Shown: positions 26,886 to 36,319, counted from the stretch's first letter. The stretch is 64,000 nt of DNA from Hydrogenophaga sp. (GCA_030696525.1 JAUYSB010000021.1:1-64000), one strand, 5' to 3'. Numbers and translations: made by a program. Notes: generated by a model not told the origin, from the letters alone.

Positions 26886-29837
26886 ATGCGCCTGCCCACC
26901 CCCTACCGCCCCGAAGCCGACACCGTCGTGCACCGCCTGGCCAGCCTGGACGGCCGACTCGACTGGGCCGATGCCGCCCGCCAGGCCGCGCCCTGGGTGC
27001 AGGCGGTGCGCGACAACCCGCCGCCCTTCTGGGCCATGGAAAGCCTGCTCAAGGAGTACCCCATCAGCAGCGCAGAGGGCCTGGCCCTGATGCGCCTGGC
27101 CGAGGCCTTGCTGCGTGTGCCCGACGCCGAAACCGCCATCGCACTCACCGCCGACCAGCTGGGGCGCGCCGACTTTGATGCCGCGGGCCACCCGGCCTTG
27201 GCGCGGCTGTCCTCCAGCGCCATTGGGCTGAGCAAACGGTTTTTGCCGGGTGGTGAATCGGGTGGCATCCTGGGCAAACTCGGCGCGCGCACCGTGGTGG
27301 CCGCCACGCTGCGCGCGGTGCAGCTGCTGGGCCACCAGTTTGTGCTGGGCGAGACCATCCAGAGCGCCATGAAAACCGCTGCGCAGGCCCGAAAAGACAT
27401 GCCGCGCCTGACCTTCAGCTACGACATGCTGGGCGAAGGCGCCCGCACGGCGGAAGACGCCGTGCGCTACTTCCACAGCTACCAGCAGGCCATTGCGGCA
27501 ATAGCCACCCAGGCGCAAGGCGACGAGCGTGGCAACGACGGCATCAGCATCAAGCTCAGCGCCCTGCACCCACGCTACGAAGACGCGCAGCACCAGCGCG
27601 TGATGCAGGAACTGGTGCCCCGCGTGTGGGCGCTGTGCGAGCAGGCGGCGCAGGCGCGCATCAACCTCACCATCGACGCCGAAGAGGTGGACCGCCTGGA
27701 ACTCTCGCTCGACGTGTTCGACGCCCTGCTCGCCCGCGTGGCGCAGCATCAACCGCAGTGGAGCGGTTTTGGCCTGGCGCTGCAGGCCTACCAAACCCGC
27801 GCGCTGGAGCTGATCGGCCACGTCACCGCGCTGGCGCGCCAGCACGGCGTCAAGCTCATGTGCCGGCTGGTCAAGGGCGCCTACTGGGACGCCGAAATCA
27901 AGCGCGCCCAGGAACAAGGCCTGCCGCACTACCCGGTGTTCACCCACAAACACCACACCGACATCTCCTACCTGGCCTGCGCGCGCGCCCTGCTGGATGC
28001 GCCCGACGCCATCTACCCGCAGTTCGCCACGCACAACGCAGCGACGATTGCCGCGATTCAACAGATGGCCGCAAAAGCAGGAACGCCATTCGAGTTTCAA
28101 AGGCTCCACGGCATGGGCGAAGGCGTGTACCGCGAGGTGCTCAAAAACCCGCTGGTGCGCTGCCGCGTGTACGCCCCCGTGGGCGCCCACCGCGACCTGC
28201 TGGCCTACCTGGTGCGCCGCCTGCTGGAAAACGGCGCCAACTCGTCCTTCGTGCACCAGCTGGCCGACCCCACCGTGGGCCTGGAGGAACTGCTGGTGTC
28301 GCCGCTGCGCCTGTCGCCCGAGCCCAGCCAGCCGCTGCCGGTGGCCTTGTTCGGCACCCAGCGCGCCAACAGCGCGGGCGTGGACCTGACCGTGGACACA
28401 CAACGCGAACCCCTGCTGGCCGCTCTGGCCACCACCACCGTGCCGGTCGTGCCCGAGGCCGATCCGGCCGCACTGCCCACCGCCTTCCAGCGCTGCGCCG
28501 CCGCATCACGCGCCTGGCGCGACGCGCCCGTGACCCAGCGCGCCCAGGCCTTGCGCCAGGCCGCCGATGCGCTGGAGCACGAGCTGCCCCGTTTCTGCGC
28601 CCTGCTGGTGAAAGAGGCCTTCAAGACCTGGGGCGACGCCGTGGCCGAGGTGCGTGAGGCGGTGGACTTTTTGCGCTACTACGCCGCCGAGGCCGAACGG
28701 GTGATGGCCCCCATAGCCCTGCCTGGCCCCACCGGCGAAAGCAACACCTTGCGTCTGACGGCACGCGGCGTGTGGGTGTGCATCAGCCCCTGGAACTTTC
28801 CGCTGGCCATTTTTGCCGGCCAGGTGGCCGCAGCGCTTGCCACCGGTAACGGCGTGCTGGCCAAGCCGGCCGAGCAGACGTCCGGCGTGGCCCAGGCCGT
28901 GGTGGCCCTGCTGCACCGCCACGGCGTGCCCGCCGACGTGCTGCAACTGCACCACGGCGCCGGCGACACCGTGGGCGCCGCCCTCGTGGCCCAGCTCGGC
29001 GTGGCCGGTGTGGTGTTCACCGGCTCCACCCAGGTGGCCAAAATCATCCAGCGCGCGTTGGCCGCCAAGGACGGCCCCATCGTTCCCCTGATCGCCGAAA
29101 CCGGCGGCATCAACGCCATGCTGGTGGACAGCACCGCCCTGCCCGAACAGGTGGCCGACGCGGTGGTGCAAAGCGCCTTCCGCAGCGCCGGTCAGCGCTG
29201 CTCAGCCCTGCGCCTGCTGTGTGTGCACGACGCGATTGCCGACGGCGTGGTCGAGATGATCCGTGGCGCGGCGCGCGAGCTGGTGGTGGGCGACCCGGCG
29301 CAACTCGCCACCGACGTTGGCCCGGTGATCGACCGCGAAGCCTTTGACAACATCGCGCGACACGTGGCCCGGCTGGAGCGCGAAGCACGCGATCTGCTGC
29401 CGCCTGCCGCCGTGCCGAACACGCCCAATGCACCCCAGCACCTGGTGCCGCCGCGCATGTTCGAGGTCAAGGCCGTGGCCGACATGACGCAGGAAATCTT
29501 CGGTCCCGTGCTGCACGTGCTGCGCTGGAGCGGCGAGCCCGAGGCGGTGATCGACGCCATCAACGCGCTGGGCTACGGCCTCACGCTGGGCATACAGACC
29601 CGCATCGACAGCCGCGCCCAGGCATTGGCCGCGCGCGCCCACACCGGCAACGTCTACATCAACCGCAACATCATCGGCGCGGTGGTGGGCGTGCAGCCCT
29701 TTGGCGGCGAGGGCCTCAGCGGCACCGGCCCCAAGGCCGGCGGCCCGCACTACCTGCTGCGCTTCTGTGCCGAGCAGACCATCACCGTCAACACCACGGC
29801 GGCGGGGGGCAATGCGACGCTGTTGGCGGGGGTGTGA
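26886..29837 (+). CDS. putA: Bifunctional proline dehydrogenase/L-glutamate-gamma-semialdehyde dehydrogenase
   Basis: PRODH motifs (SIKLSALHPRYE, VRLVKGAYWDAEIKRAQ) and ALDH domain (ISPWNFPLAIF, FTGSTQVAKIIQ, AFRSAGQRCSALR). Confidence 0.95.
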   Translation: MRLPTPYRPEADTVVHRLASLDGRLDWADAARQAAPWVQAVRDNPPPFWAMESLLKEYPISSAEGLALMRLAEALLRVPDAETAIALTADQLGRADFDAAGHPALARLSSSAIGLSKRFLPGGESGGILGKLGARTVVAATLRAVQLLGHQFVLGETIQSAMKTAAQARKDMPRLTFSYDMLGEGARTAEDAVRYFHSYQQAIAAIATQAQGDERGNDGISIKLSALHPRYEDAQHQRVMQELVPRVWALCEQAAQARINLTIDAEEVDRLELSLDVFDALLARVAQHQPQWSGFGLALQAYQTRALELIGHVTALARQHGVKLMCRLVKGAYWDAEIKRAQEQGLPHYPVFTHKHHTDISYLACARALLDAPDAIYPQFATHNAATIAAIQQMAAKAGTPFEFQRLHGMGEGVYREVLKNPLVRCRVYAPVGAHRDLLAYLVRRLLENGANSSFVHQLADPTVGLEELLVSPLRLSPEPSQPLPVALFGTQRANSAGVDLTVDTQREPLLAALATTTVPVVPEADPAALPTAFQRCAAASRAWRDAPVTQRAQALRQAADALEHELPRFCALLVKEAFKTWGDAVAEVREAVDFLRYYAAEAERVMAPIALPGPTGESNTLRLTARGVWVCISPWNFPLAIFAGQVAAALATGNGVLAKPAEQTSGVAQAVVALLHRHGVPADVLQLHHGAGDTVGAALVAQLGVAGVVFTGSTQVAKIIQRALAAKDGPIVPLIAETGGINAMLVDSTALPEQVADAVVQSAFRSAGQRCSALRLLCVHDAIADGVVEMIRGAARELVVGDPAQLATDVGPVIDREAFDNIARHVARLEREARDLLPPAAVPNTPNAPQHLVPPRMFEVKAVADMTQEIFGPVLHVLRWSGEPEAVIDAINALGYGLTLGIQTRIDSRAQALAARAHTGNVYINRNIIGAVVGVQPFGGEGLSGTGPKAGGPHYLLRFCAEQTITVNTTAAGGNATLLAGV

Positions 29838-29851
29838 TCAGCCGAAGGCAC

Positions 29852-29930
29852 TTGACAGCCCTTGACACCCCCCTACCGAAAACTACAATTACTTTCGTGC
29901 CGCACGAATTTTTAGCTGCACGAAAGTAAT
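29852..29930 (+). promoter_or_regulatory. Promoter and 13-bp inverted-repeat operator of TA-like operon
   Basis: TTGACA (29862-29867)-N16-TACAAT (29884-29889); ATTACTTTCGTGC (29888-29900) and exact reverse complement GCACGAAAGTAAT (29918-29930), with a third half-site GCACGAA at 29902-29908. Confidence 0.8.
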
Positions 29931-29931
29931 C

Positions 29932-30216
29932 ATGAACACCCTTGCCCTCCCCGCCTCCGTCAAAGTTGTGGGCGCCAATGGCCAGATCTCTCTGGGCAAA
30001 CAGTTCGCCGGCCGCCAAGTGCTGGTCGAAGAACAGGAGCCTGGGGTTTGGCTGGTGCGCACAGCGACCGTCGTTCCGGACAACGAACGCTGGCTTCATG
30101 GCGCTCAGGCGACCGCTGATCTGGACCGTGCGCTCACCTGGGCGCTGGACCATCCGGCACAGGACAAGGACGTCGACAGCCAACTGGAGCGGCTGGCCAA
30201 GGGCGCGGGCAAGTGA
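29932..30216 (+). CDS. AbrB/MazE-like putative antitoxin
   Basis: SVKVVGANGQISLGKQFAGRQVLVEEQEPGVWLVRTATVVPDNERWLH; overlapping ORF downstream; strong palindromic operator. Confidence 0.65.
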   Translation: MNTLALPASVKVVGANGQISLGKQFAGRQVLVEEQEPGVWLVRTATVVPDNERWLHGAQATADLDRALTWALDHPAQDKDVDSQLERLAKGAGK

Positions 30217-30536
30217 TGGCAGCCAGCGACCCGCTGGTGCGCCTGGACTTGAACAACCCGGTGTTTCAGGAAACGCTGTTCAGCCTGCAAAAGGCCGAGC
30301 GACATGCCGCCATCGACACGCTGAAGAAAATCCGCCAATTGAGTTGGGCGCAGGTGTACCGGGACCAGGGCTTGAAGTGGGAAAAAATCACCAGCATCAA
30401 AACGCCACCAGGCATTGACGCGATCTACTCGCTGCGCATCACCCAGTCACGCCGCTGCACCGCTTGGCGGGAGGGCGACTTCATGCGACTGCTGACCGTT
30501 GCACCCGACCACGACAGCACCTACGGCAAGAAGTGA
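30216..30536 (+). CDS. Putative toxin, possibly RelE-like, of TA pair
   Basis: TGATG overlap with upstream gene; small basic protein with a KIRQLSWAQVYRDQGLKWEKI...YSLRITQSRRCTAWREGDFMRLLTVAPDHDSTY C-terminal pattern. Confidence 0.6.
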   Translation: MAASDPLVRLDLNNPVFQETLFSLQKAERHAAIDTLKKIRQLSWAQVYRDQGLKWEKITSIKTPPGIDAIYSLRITQSRRCTAWREGDFMRLLTVAPDHDSTYGKK

Positions 30537-30545
30537 CCGCCCGGC

Positions 30546-31412
30546 TCACTCAGGCAACGGAATGAACTCGTCGTGGTCGTCGGGCGGCAGCGCGATGCGC
30601 CCGGCGCGCCAGTCGGCCTTGGCCTGTTCGATGCGCTCGGGCCGGGACGACACGAAGTTCCAGAAGATGTGGCGCGGGCCGACCGGCTCGCCGCCAAACA
30701 CCATCAACACGCTGTCCTGCTCGGCCAGCAGCTCGTCCGCGCCCTGGTCGAACACCATCATCTGACCGGGCACGGCGGTTTGCCCGCCGTGTGACACCGC
30801 ACCACGCGCCACATAAACCGCCTGTTCGGGGTACACGCCGTCCAGCGCAAAGCGGCTGCCGGCGCTCAAGCTCACGTGTGCGCAAAACAAGGGCGACGAC
30901 GTGCGCACCGCGCTGCGCTGCCCCATCACCTCGCCGGCCAACACGCGGCAGCACAGGCCGGGCCGCTCGATCAGGGGCAAGGCCTCGTGCCCGTAGTGGG
31001 TGAAGGCGGGCTCACACTCCTCGTCGGCCTCGGGCAGGGCGATCCAGAACTGCATCAGCTCCAGCCCGCCACCGGCAAACGAGGCCGGGTGCTCGAAGCG
31101 CTCGGAATGCGAGATGCCGCGCCCGGCCGTCATCCAGTTGACCTCGCCGGGGCGGATGCGCTGCACCACGCCCAGGCTGTCGCGGTGGATGATTTCGCCG
31201 CCCAGCAGGTAGCTGAAGGTGGACAGGCCGATGTGCGGGTGCGGGCGCACGTCGGCCGCGCGCACCGCCTCGGGCGGCAGGCTCACCGGGCCGGCGTGAT
31301 CAAAAAAAACAAAGGGCCCGACCATGCGGCGGCGGGCGTAGGGCAGCACGCGCCGCACCTTGAGGCCGTTGCCCAGGTCGCCTTCGCGGGCGGTGATCAA
31401 CATCGACACCAT
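30546..31412 (-). CDS. Pirin family protein
   Basis: VRRVLPYARRRMVGPFVFFDHAGPV; PHPHIGLSTFSYLLGGEIIHRDSLG; WMTAGRGISHSER. Confidence 0.92.
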   Translation of the reverse strand: MVSMLITAREGDLGNGLKVRRVLPYARRRMVGPFVFFDHAGPVSLPPEAVRAADVRPHPHIGLSTFSYLLGGEIIHRDSLGVVQRIRPGEVNWMTAGRGISHSERFEHPASFAGGGLELMQFWIALPEADEECEPAFTHYGHEALPLIERPGLCCRVLAGEVMGQRSAVRTSSPLFCAHVSLSAGSRFALDGVYPEQAVYVARGAVSHGGQTAVPGQMMVFDQGADELLAEQDSVLMVFGGEPVGPRHIFWNFVSSRPERIEQAKADWRAGRIALPPDDHDEFIPLPE

Positions 31413-31482
31413 GTTCGCTTCCTTGCTGTGCGCCAAGCCGGCACCGCAGCATACGGCGAAATGGTGGCGCGGACAGCGGGGG

Positions 31483-32268
31483 TCAGCGGGGCCTGAGCGA
31501 TGCCGCCGCGCCGTCCAGCATGGCGTGCAGCATGTCCAGGCGCGGGTGCATGGGCACGGGGTAGCCCACGCGGCTGTGCGCCAGGCCCAGCGCCAGCGCC
31601 GCCTCGGCCACCTTGTAGCTCAGCGGGCCGGGGTTGATGATCGGCACCGGCAAGCGCGCACTCAGGTAGGCGTGCGACTGGTGCATGGTGGTGGAGCCCA
31701 GGATCAGCACCTCGGCGCCGTCTTCCTCGATGGCACGGCGGCCCGCCGCCTCCAGCAGCGGGAACACGTCTTCTTCCTTGCCCGAGAGCAGGTTCTGGTT
31801 GTCGGGCGGCACCTCGATGGCGCGCACCGAAGCGCACTTGTGGTGCAGGCCCAGCTCGTCCAGCGCCTTCTTGTACAGCGGCTTCCAGCGGCTGGCCATG
31901 GTGAGGATGGAGAAACGGTCGCCAAGGGTCAGCGCCATCAGCATCGATGTGCGACCGGGCCCGAAGACAGGAATGTCCAGCACCGAACGCAGCGCGGCCA
32001 CGCCCGAGTCGCTCATGGTGTCGATGCACACGGCGTCAAAACCTTCGGCCTGCGCGCGGCAGCCGGCTTCGAAGTTGGCGGCATCGGCCAGCACGAAGTC
32101 GTGGTGGCTGGAATAGTTCATCGGGCCGGCCTTGACGGCGCGGTACTCGAAGCGGATGCCGTCGCCAAACGACAAGCCCTCCAGTTGCGCCTGGCGCAGC
32201 AGCAGGTTGTCGGCCGACATGGCAAAGGGCACGACCACGAGCACGCGTTTGACCACCGGCTCAGACAT
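31483..32268 (-). CDS. Asp/Glu/hydantoin racemase superfamily protein, noncanonical active site
   Basis: RVLVVVPFAMS...FDAVCIDTMSDSGVAALRSVLDIPVFGPG...VLILGSTTMHQSHAYLSARLPVPIINPG. Confidence 0.8.
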   Translation of the reverse strand: MSEPVVKRVLVVVPFAMSADNLLLRQAQLEGLSFGDGIRFEYRAVKAGPMNYSSHHDFVLADAANFEAGCRAQAEGFDAVCIDTMSDSGVAALRSVLDIPVFGPGRTSMLMALTLGDRFSILTMASRWKPLYKKALDELGLHHKCASVRAIEVPPDNQNLLSGKEEDVFPLLEAAGRRAIEEDGAEVLILGSTTMHQSHAYLSARLPVPIINPGPLSYKVAEAALALGLAHSRVGYPVPMHPRLDMLHAMLDGAAASLRPR

Positions 32269-32938
32269 GCACTGCCCCCAGCTCGGCCAGCGATTCGGCG
32301 GTGCTGCACACGCGGCCAAACAGGCGCTGGAAGTTGCGCATGGTGTTGTGGTGCAGGTCCTCGTGGGTGGTGCCGCAGGCGTCTTCCACCAGGGTCACGC
32401 CGTAGCCGCGGTCGGCTGCCTCGCGGGCGGTGGTTTCCACGCACATGTTGGTGGACACGCCGGTCAGGTAGAGCTGTTCGCAGCCCAGTGCGCGCAGCAG
32501 GCTGTCGATGTTCGTGGAGGCAAAGGCGCCGATGGTGGTCTTGCGCAGCACGTGTTCGCCAGGCCGGGGTTTGAGCTCGTCCACGATCTCGTGCTCGCGG
32601 CTGCCGAGGTGGTTTTTGAACTCCACGAACAGCTTGCGCATGTGCAGCGGCGCATCGCTGGCGTCGGGCAGGGCCGCGCCCACGGTCACGTGCAGCACCG
32701 GGCGGCCGAGCACGCCAAAGTGCTCGCGCAGGCGCTGGGTGTGGGGCAGCACGAAGCGCTCGATGCGGTCGAAACGGTAGTCGCCCACGCTGGAGCCTTC
32801 GGCCAACAGCTTGCGCGCCAGCGCGCCCTGGCGCGAGCCGGTGGCGTACTGCATGTCGATGATCACGAGGGCGGCACGCGTGGCGTCCACCGTGCGTTCG
32901 GCCAGGTAAGCCCGGATGTAGTCGTTGGAGGTGCTCAT
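32261..32938 (-). CDS. Isochorismatase-family cysteine hydrolase
   Basis: AALVIIDMQYATG...VLRKTTIGAFASTNIDSLLR..LYLTGVSTNMCVETTAREAADRGYGVTLVEDACG. Confidence 0.9.
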   Translation of the reverse strand: MSTSNDYIRAYLAERTVDATRAALVIIDMQYATGSRQGALARKLLAEGSSVGDYRFDRIERFVLPHTQRLREHFGVLGRPVLHVTVGAALPDASDAPLHMRKLFVEFKNHLGSREHEIVDELKPRPGEHVLRKTTIGAFASTNIDSLLRALGCEQLYLTGVSTNMCVETTAREAADRGYGVTLVEDACGTTHEDLHHNTMRNFQRLFGRVCSTAESLAELGAVHV

Positions 32939-33804
32939 GTGGTTTCTGCGGGCGTGGTCTGCCGCCGGTAGCAGTCGATGATTTGCGAGCCGGTGGCGCA
33001 CCACACGCCGCTGTGGCCCAGGATGTGGTCCAGCGCGCGCGCCAGGTGCTCGATGCGGTGCGGCTGGCCCATGATGAAGGGGTGAACGGCGATGTTCATC
33101 ACCTGCCCGCCCTCGGCGTAGAGGGTGTCGAACTCGTCGCAGATTTTTTGCGCAAAGGCCTCGCCCTCCATGCCCCGGCGCCAGGCGATGCTGTCGTTGA
33201 TTTCCATGCTGTAGGGCAGCGAAAACAGCTCGCCCTGGCGCACGCGGATGGGCGTGGGCTGGTCGTCGTGGTAGAGGTCACAGAGGTAGCTCATGCCGGC
33301 CTCGGCCACCAGGTCGGGCGTGTTCAGCGTGTTGGACGCGGCGGGCGAAAACCAGCCGCTCAAATCGCGCCCGGTGTGGCGGCGGTGGATGGCCTGGCAT
33401 TCGGCGATGGCGGCGCGTTCCTCGTCTTCGCTCAAGCCCCAGTGGTAGCGCGTGTTGTAGAGACCGTGCGACATGAACTCCCATTGGCGTGCCAGCATGG
33501 CTTCAGCGATCTCGGGGTACATGTCGAGCACCGCCATCGACAGCGAGACGGTGCAAGGCAGGCTGAAGCGGTCGAACACCTCCATCAGGCGCCACACGCC
33601 CACGCGGTTGCCGTAGTCGCGCAGTCCGTAGCCCAGGATGTCGGGATGGGGCACGCGAGGCCAGGGGTTGCGCACCCGCACCTGCTGCGGCAGGTACTCG
33701 TAGTGCTCGATGTTGGGCGCCACCCACAGGGCGATGCGCGCGCCATCGGGCCAGGCGATGGGCGGCCGATCAGGCCAGGCCGAGTAGGCGATGCGCTCGT
33801 GCAT
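32935..33804 (-). CDS. Polysaccharide deacetylase-family protein (PuuE/imidase-like), paralog 1
   Basis: ARIALWVAPNIEHYEY..DYGNRVGVWRLMEVFDRF..EFMSHGLYNTRYHWGLSEDEE..GWFSPAASNTLNTPDLVAEAG. Alternative GTG start at 33831. Confidence 0.88.
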   Translation of the reverse strand: MHERIAYSAWPDRPPIAWPDGARIALWVAPNIEHYEYLPQQVRVRNPWPRVPHPDILGYGLRDYGNRVGVWRLMEVFDRFSLPCTVSLSMAVLDMYPEIAEAMLARQWEFMSHGLYNTRYHWGLSEDEERAAIAECQAIHRRHTGRDLSGWFSPAASNTLNTPDLVAEAGMSYLCDLYHDDQPTPIRVRQGELFSLPYSMEINDSIAWRRGMEGEAFAQKICDEFDTLYAEGGQVMNIAVHPFIMGQPHRIEHLARALDHILGHSGVWCATGSQIIDCYRRQTTPAETT

Positions 33805-33827
33805 GGCCACCACGGCGCCGCCTCCAC

Positions 33828-34388
33828 TCACGCGCTTGGCCTGGCTTCGGCCAGGTCGTTCCACACGTCCTGCCGCGTGATCATCCCGTCCACGATCTCG
33901 AAGCGGTCGATGAAACGGATGCCTTCAAAGGCCGATCCATCGAGCCACACGCCGTGCAGCGTGCCGCTGCAGTACACCACGGTGGCTTCATCGCCCCAGC
34001 TCTCGTCGAAGCGTTCGTAGGTTTTGCCCACGCGCTGGTAGCGGCCGCGGCCCCATTCGACCAGCTGCTCCAGCCGCGACATGGGCGCAGCGCCCGGGAA
34101 ACGCATCTCGAAGCCCGGTGCCAGCATCTGCTGGGCGGTGGGCAGGTCGCGCGCCTGCATGGTCTCCAGAAAACGCCGCACCAGCGCCGATGCGTCGGGC
34201 CGCGCCGGACCCCCTGCGCTGAACACGCGGCCGTCGCGCTGGTAGGTGCTGGCGTTGCGCACAAACACCACGGTGCCCGCCGCCTGCGCCGCGATCACCG
34301 AGCGCGTGGCCTGCGCCACGCGCTGCACCAGCCGGCCTTCGACCTCGGGGCCGTAGCCGGGCAAGAGGGTGATGTCGATCACGGGCAT
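33828..34388 (-). CDS. Tautomerase-like N-terminus fused to NTF2/SnoaL-like domain
   Basis: MPVIDITLLPGYGPEVEGRLVQRVAQATRSVI (Pro after Met) followed by SALVRRFLETMQARDLPTAQQMLAPGFEMRFPG...FDESWGDEATVVYCSGTLHGVWLDG. Confidence 0.7.
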   Translation of the reverse strand: MPVIDITLLPGYGPEVEGRLVQRVAQATRSVIAAQAAGTVVFVRNASTYQRDGRVFSAGGPARPDASALVRRFLETMQARDLPTAQQMLAPGFEMRFPGAAPMSRLEQLVEWGRGRYQRVGKTYERFDESWGDEATVVYCSGTLHGVWLDGSAFEGIRFIDRFEIVDGMITRQDVWNDLAEARPSA

Positions 34389-34402
34389 GGCACGCTCCCG
34401 GT

Positions 34403-35341
34403 TCAGGCCTGGGGCTGCGCGGCGCGCCACGCGTCAAGGATCTGGCTGCCGGTGGCGGCCCACACCCCGCGGTGTCGCATGATGTGTGCGAGTGCTTCTT
34501 CCAGCGCGCCGATGCGGTAAGGCTGGCCGATCACCCACGGGTGCAGCGAGATGGCCATGACACGCCCGTTGTCCTCAGTGGCTTCGCGGTAGAGCAGGTC
34601 GAACTGGTCGGTCAGCGCGTCGCGGAAGTCGTCTTCGGTGTGGTGGTTCTGCACCAGGATGGTGGTGTCGTCGATGTCGATGGGGTGCGGCATGGCCACC
34701 AGCGGGCCGTGCTCGGTGCGCATGGCGTAGGGCATGTCGTCGTTGACCCAGTCGCACACGTAGTCCAGCCCGGCCTGGGCCAGCAGGTCCGGCGTCTTGA
34801 ACGACTCGGACTTGGCCGGCGACAACCAGCCGCGCACCTTCTGCCCGGTGGCCCGCTGGAGGATGTCCAGCGTCTGCGCGATCCAGGCGCGTTCCTGCTC
34901 GTGGTCCAGCCCCCCGTGGTGCAGGTGGTCCATGTCCAGCCCGTTGGCGATGATTTCCCAGCCGCGCTGCACGCAGGCCTCGATCAGCGCCGGGTAGCGC
35001 ACGGCCACCGCCGCGTTGACGGCCGCCGTGGCCGGGATGCCATGGCGCTCCAGCGCCTGCATGATGCGGAAAATGCCCACCCGGTTGCCGTAGTCGCGCA
35101 GCGTGTAGTGGCGCAGATCCGGGTAGGCGGTCTGCATGGCGCCTGGCGGCTTGAAGGGCTGGCCCTTCATGTCCAGCGGGAACCACTCCAGCGCCGGCAC
35201 CACCCACAAGGCGATGCGCGCCCCGCCCGGCCAGCGCACCGGCGTGCGACGCGGCAGCATCGACCAACCGTACCGGTCGTGGTCCATGCCATGTCGGCGC
35301 AGCGGATAGTCGAGGTAGTCGTTGGGCAGCACAGCGCTCAT
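34403..35341 (-). CDS. Polysaccharide deacetylase-family protein (PuuE/imidase-like), paralog 2
   Basis: ARIALWVVPALEWFPLDMKGQ..DYGNRVGIFRIMQALERHG..IIANGLDMDHLHHGGLDHEQERAWI..GWLSPAKSESFKTPDLLAQAG. Confidence 0.87.
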   Translation of the reverse strand: MSAVLPNDYLDYPLRRHGMDHDRYGWSMLPRRTPVRWPGGARIALWVVPALEWFPLDMKGQPFKPPGAMQTAYPDLRHYTLRDYGNRVGIFRIMQALERHGIPATAAVNAAVAVRYPALIEACVQRGWEIIANGLDMDHLHHGGLDHEQERAWIAQTLDILQRATGQKVRGWLSPAKSESFKTPDLLAQAGLDYVCDWVNDDMPYAMRTEHGPLVAMPHPIDIDDTTILVQNHHTEDDFRDALTDQFDLLYREATEDNGRVMAISLHPWVIGQPYRIGALEEALAHIMRHRGVWAATGSQILDAWRAAQPQA

Positions 35342-35402
35342 TGCAAAACCTCCGTGCTTCGCACTGCGGTGCGAGCTTGCTTGGGACGGCCCGGCGCGGC
35401 GC

Positions 35403-36317
35403 TCATGGGGCTTCTCCGACCGGCAGCGCCGCAGCGGCAAACGCATCGTGGTAATGCGCGTTGTAGTGGGCCGCGATCTCGCGGCCGGTGGCCAGCCACA
35501 CCTTGTCGTGGCTGGTGATGTAGGACAGTGCCTCTTCAAACGCCGCCAGCCGGTAAGGCTGGCCGATCAGGTAGGGGTGCAGCGGGATGCACATCACCGT
35601 GCCCGATTGTTCACCTTCGGCATACAGGCGATCGAACTGGCGCTTGAGGATGTCGGCGTATCGGCGCGGCGAGACCAGGTTGACGTTGTAGACGATGGTG
35701 TCGTTCATCTCCAGCGAGTAGGGGATGCTGGTGAGCTTGCCCGTTTTCACCTTGACCGGGCCGGGCTGGTCGTCGTGGAACAGGTCGCACACATAGGTCA
35801 GACCCATCTCGGCCACCAGGTCCATGGTGCGCTCGGTGTAGGTCAGCGCGGGCGCGAGCCAGCCGTCGAGCTTCTGGCCGGTGTGCTTCTTGATGGTGTC
35901 GATGGAATCCTGGATGACCGCACGCTCCTGCGCCTCGTCCATGCCCATCAGGTAGCGCGTGTTGTAGGTGCCGTGCGAGTAGAACTCCCAGCCGTTCTCG
36001 GCGCAGGCGGCGATCACCTCGGGGTGGTGCTCGCACACCGCCACATTGAGCGAGACGCTGCCGCGCATGTTGCAGCGCTTCATGGCGTCGAGCATGCGCC
36101 AGAAGCCGACGCGGTTGCCGTAGTCGCGGTAGCTGTAGTTCAGCACATCGGGCGCCGGCCGCGCCCAGGGCGCACGCGCCGGGTTGCGCGGCGGGTTGAG
36201 CTCGTAGAACTCCACATTGGGCGCCACCCAGAAGGCCACGCGCGCGCCGCCCGGCCAGCGGATGACGGGCCGCTTGTCGTAGGGCAGGTAGTCGTAAAAG
36301 CCGGGATCGCGTGCCAC
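35403..36317 (-). CDS. Polysaccharide deacetylase-family protein (PuuE/imidase-like), paralog 3
   Basis: GARVAFWVAPNVEFYELNPP..DYGNRVGFWRMLDAMKR..EFYSHGTYNTRYLMGMDEAQERAVI; probable GTG start 36317. Confidence 0.87.
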   Translation of the reverse strand: MARDPGFYDYLPYDKRPVIRWPGGARVAFWVAPNVEFYELNPPRNPARAPWARPAPDVLNYSYRDYGNRVGFWRMLDAMKRCNMRGSVSLNVAVCEHHPEVIAACAENGWEFYSHGTYNTRYLMGMDEAQERAVIQDSIDTIKKHTGQKLDGWLAPALTYTERTMDLVAEMGLTYVCDLFHDDQPGPVKVKTGKLTSIPYSLEMNDTIVYNVNLVSPRRYADILKRQFDRLYAEGEQSGTVMCIPLHPYLIGQPYRLAAFEEALSYITSHDKVWLATGREIAAHYNAHYHDAFAAAALPVGEAP

Positions 36318-36319
36318 CG

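Noticed and set aside
26862-28403. 513-aa minus-strand ORF opposite putA
   Set aside because: Shadow ORF; putA motifs on the plus strand are unambiguous.
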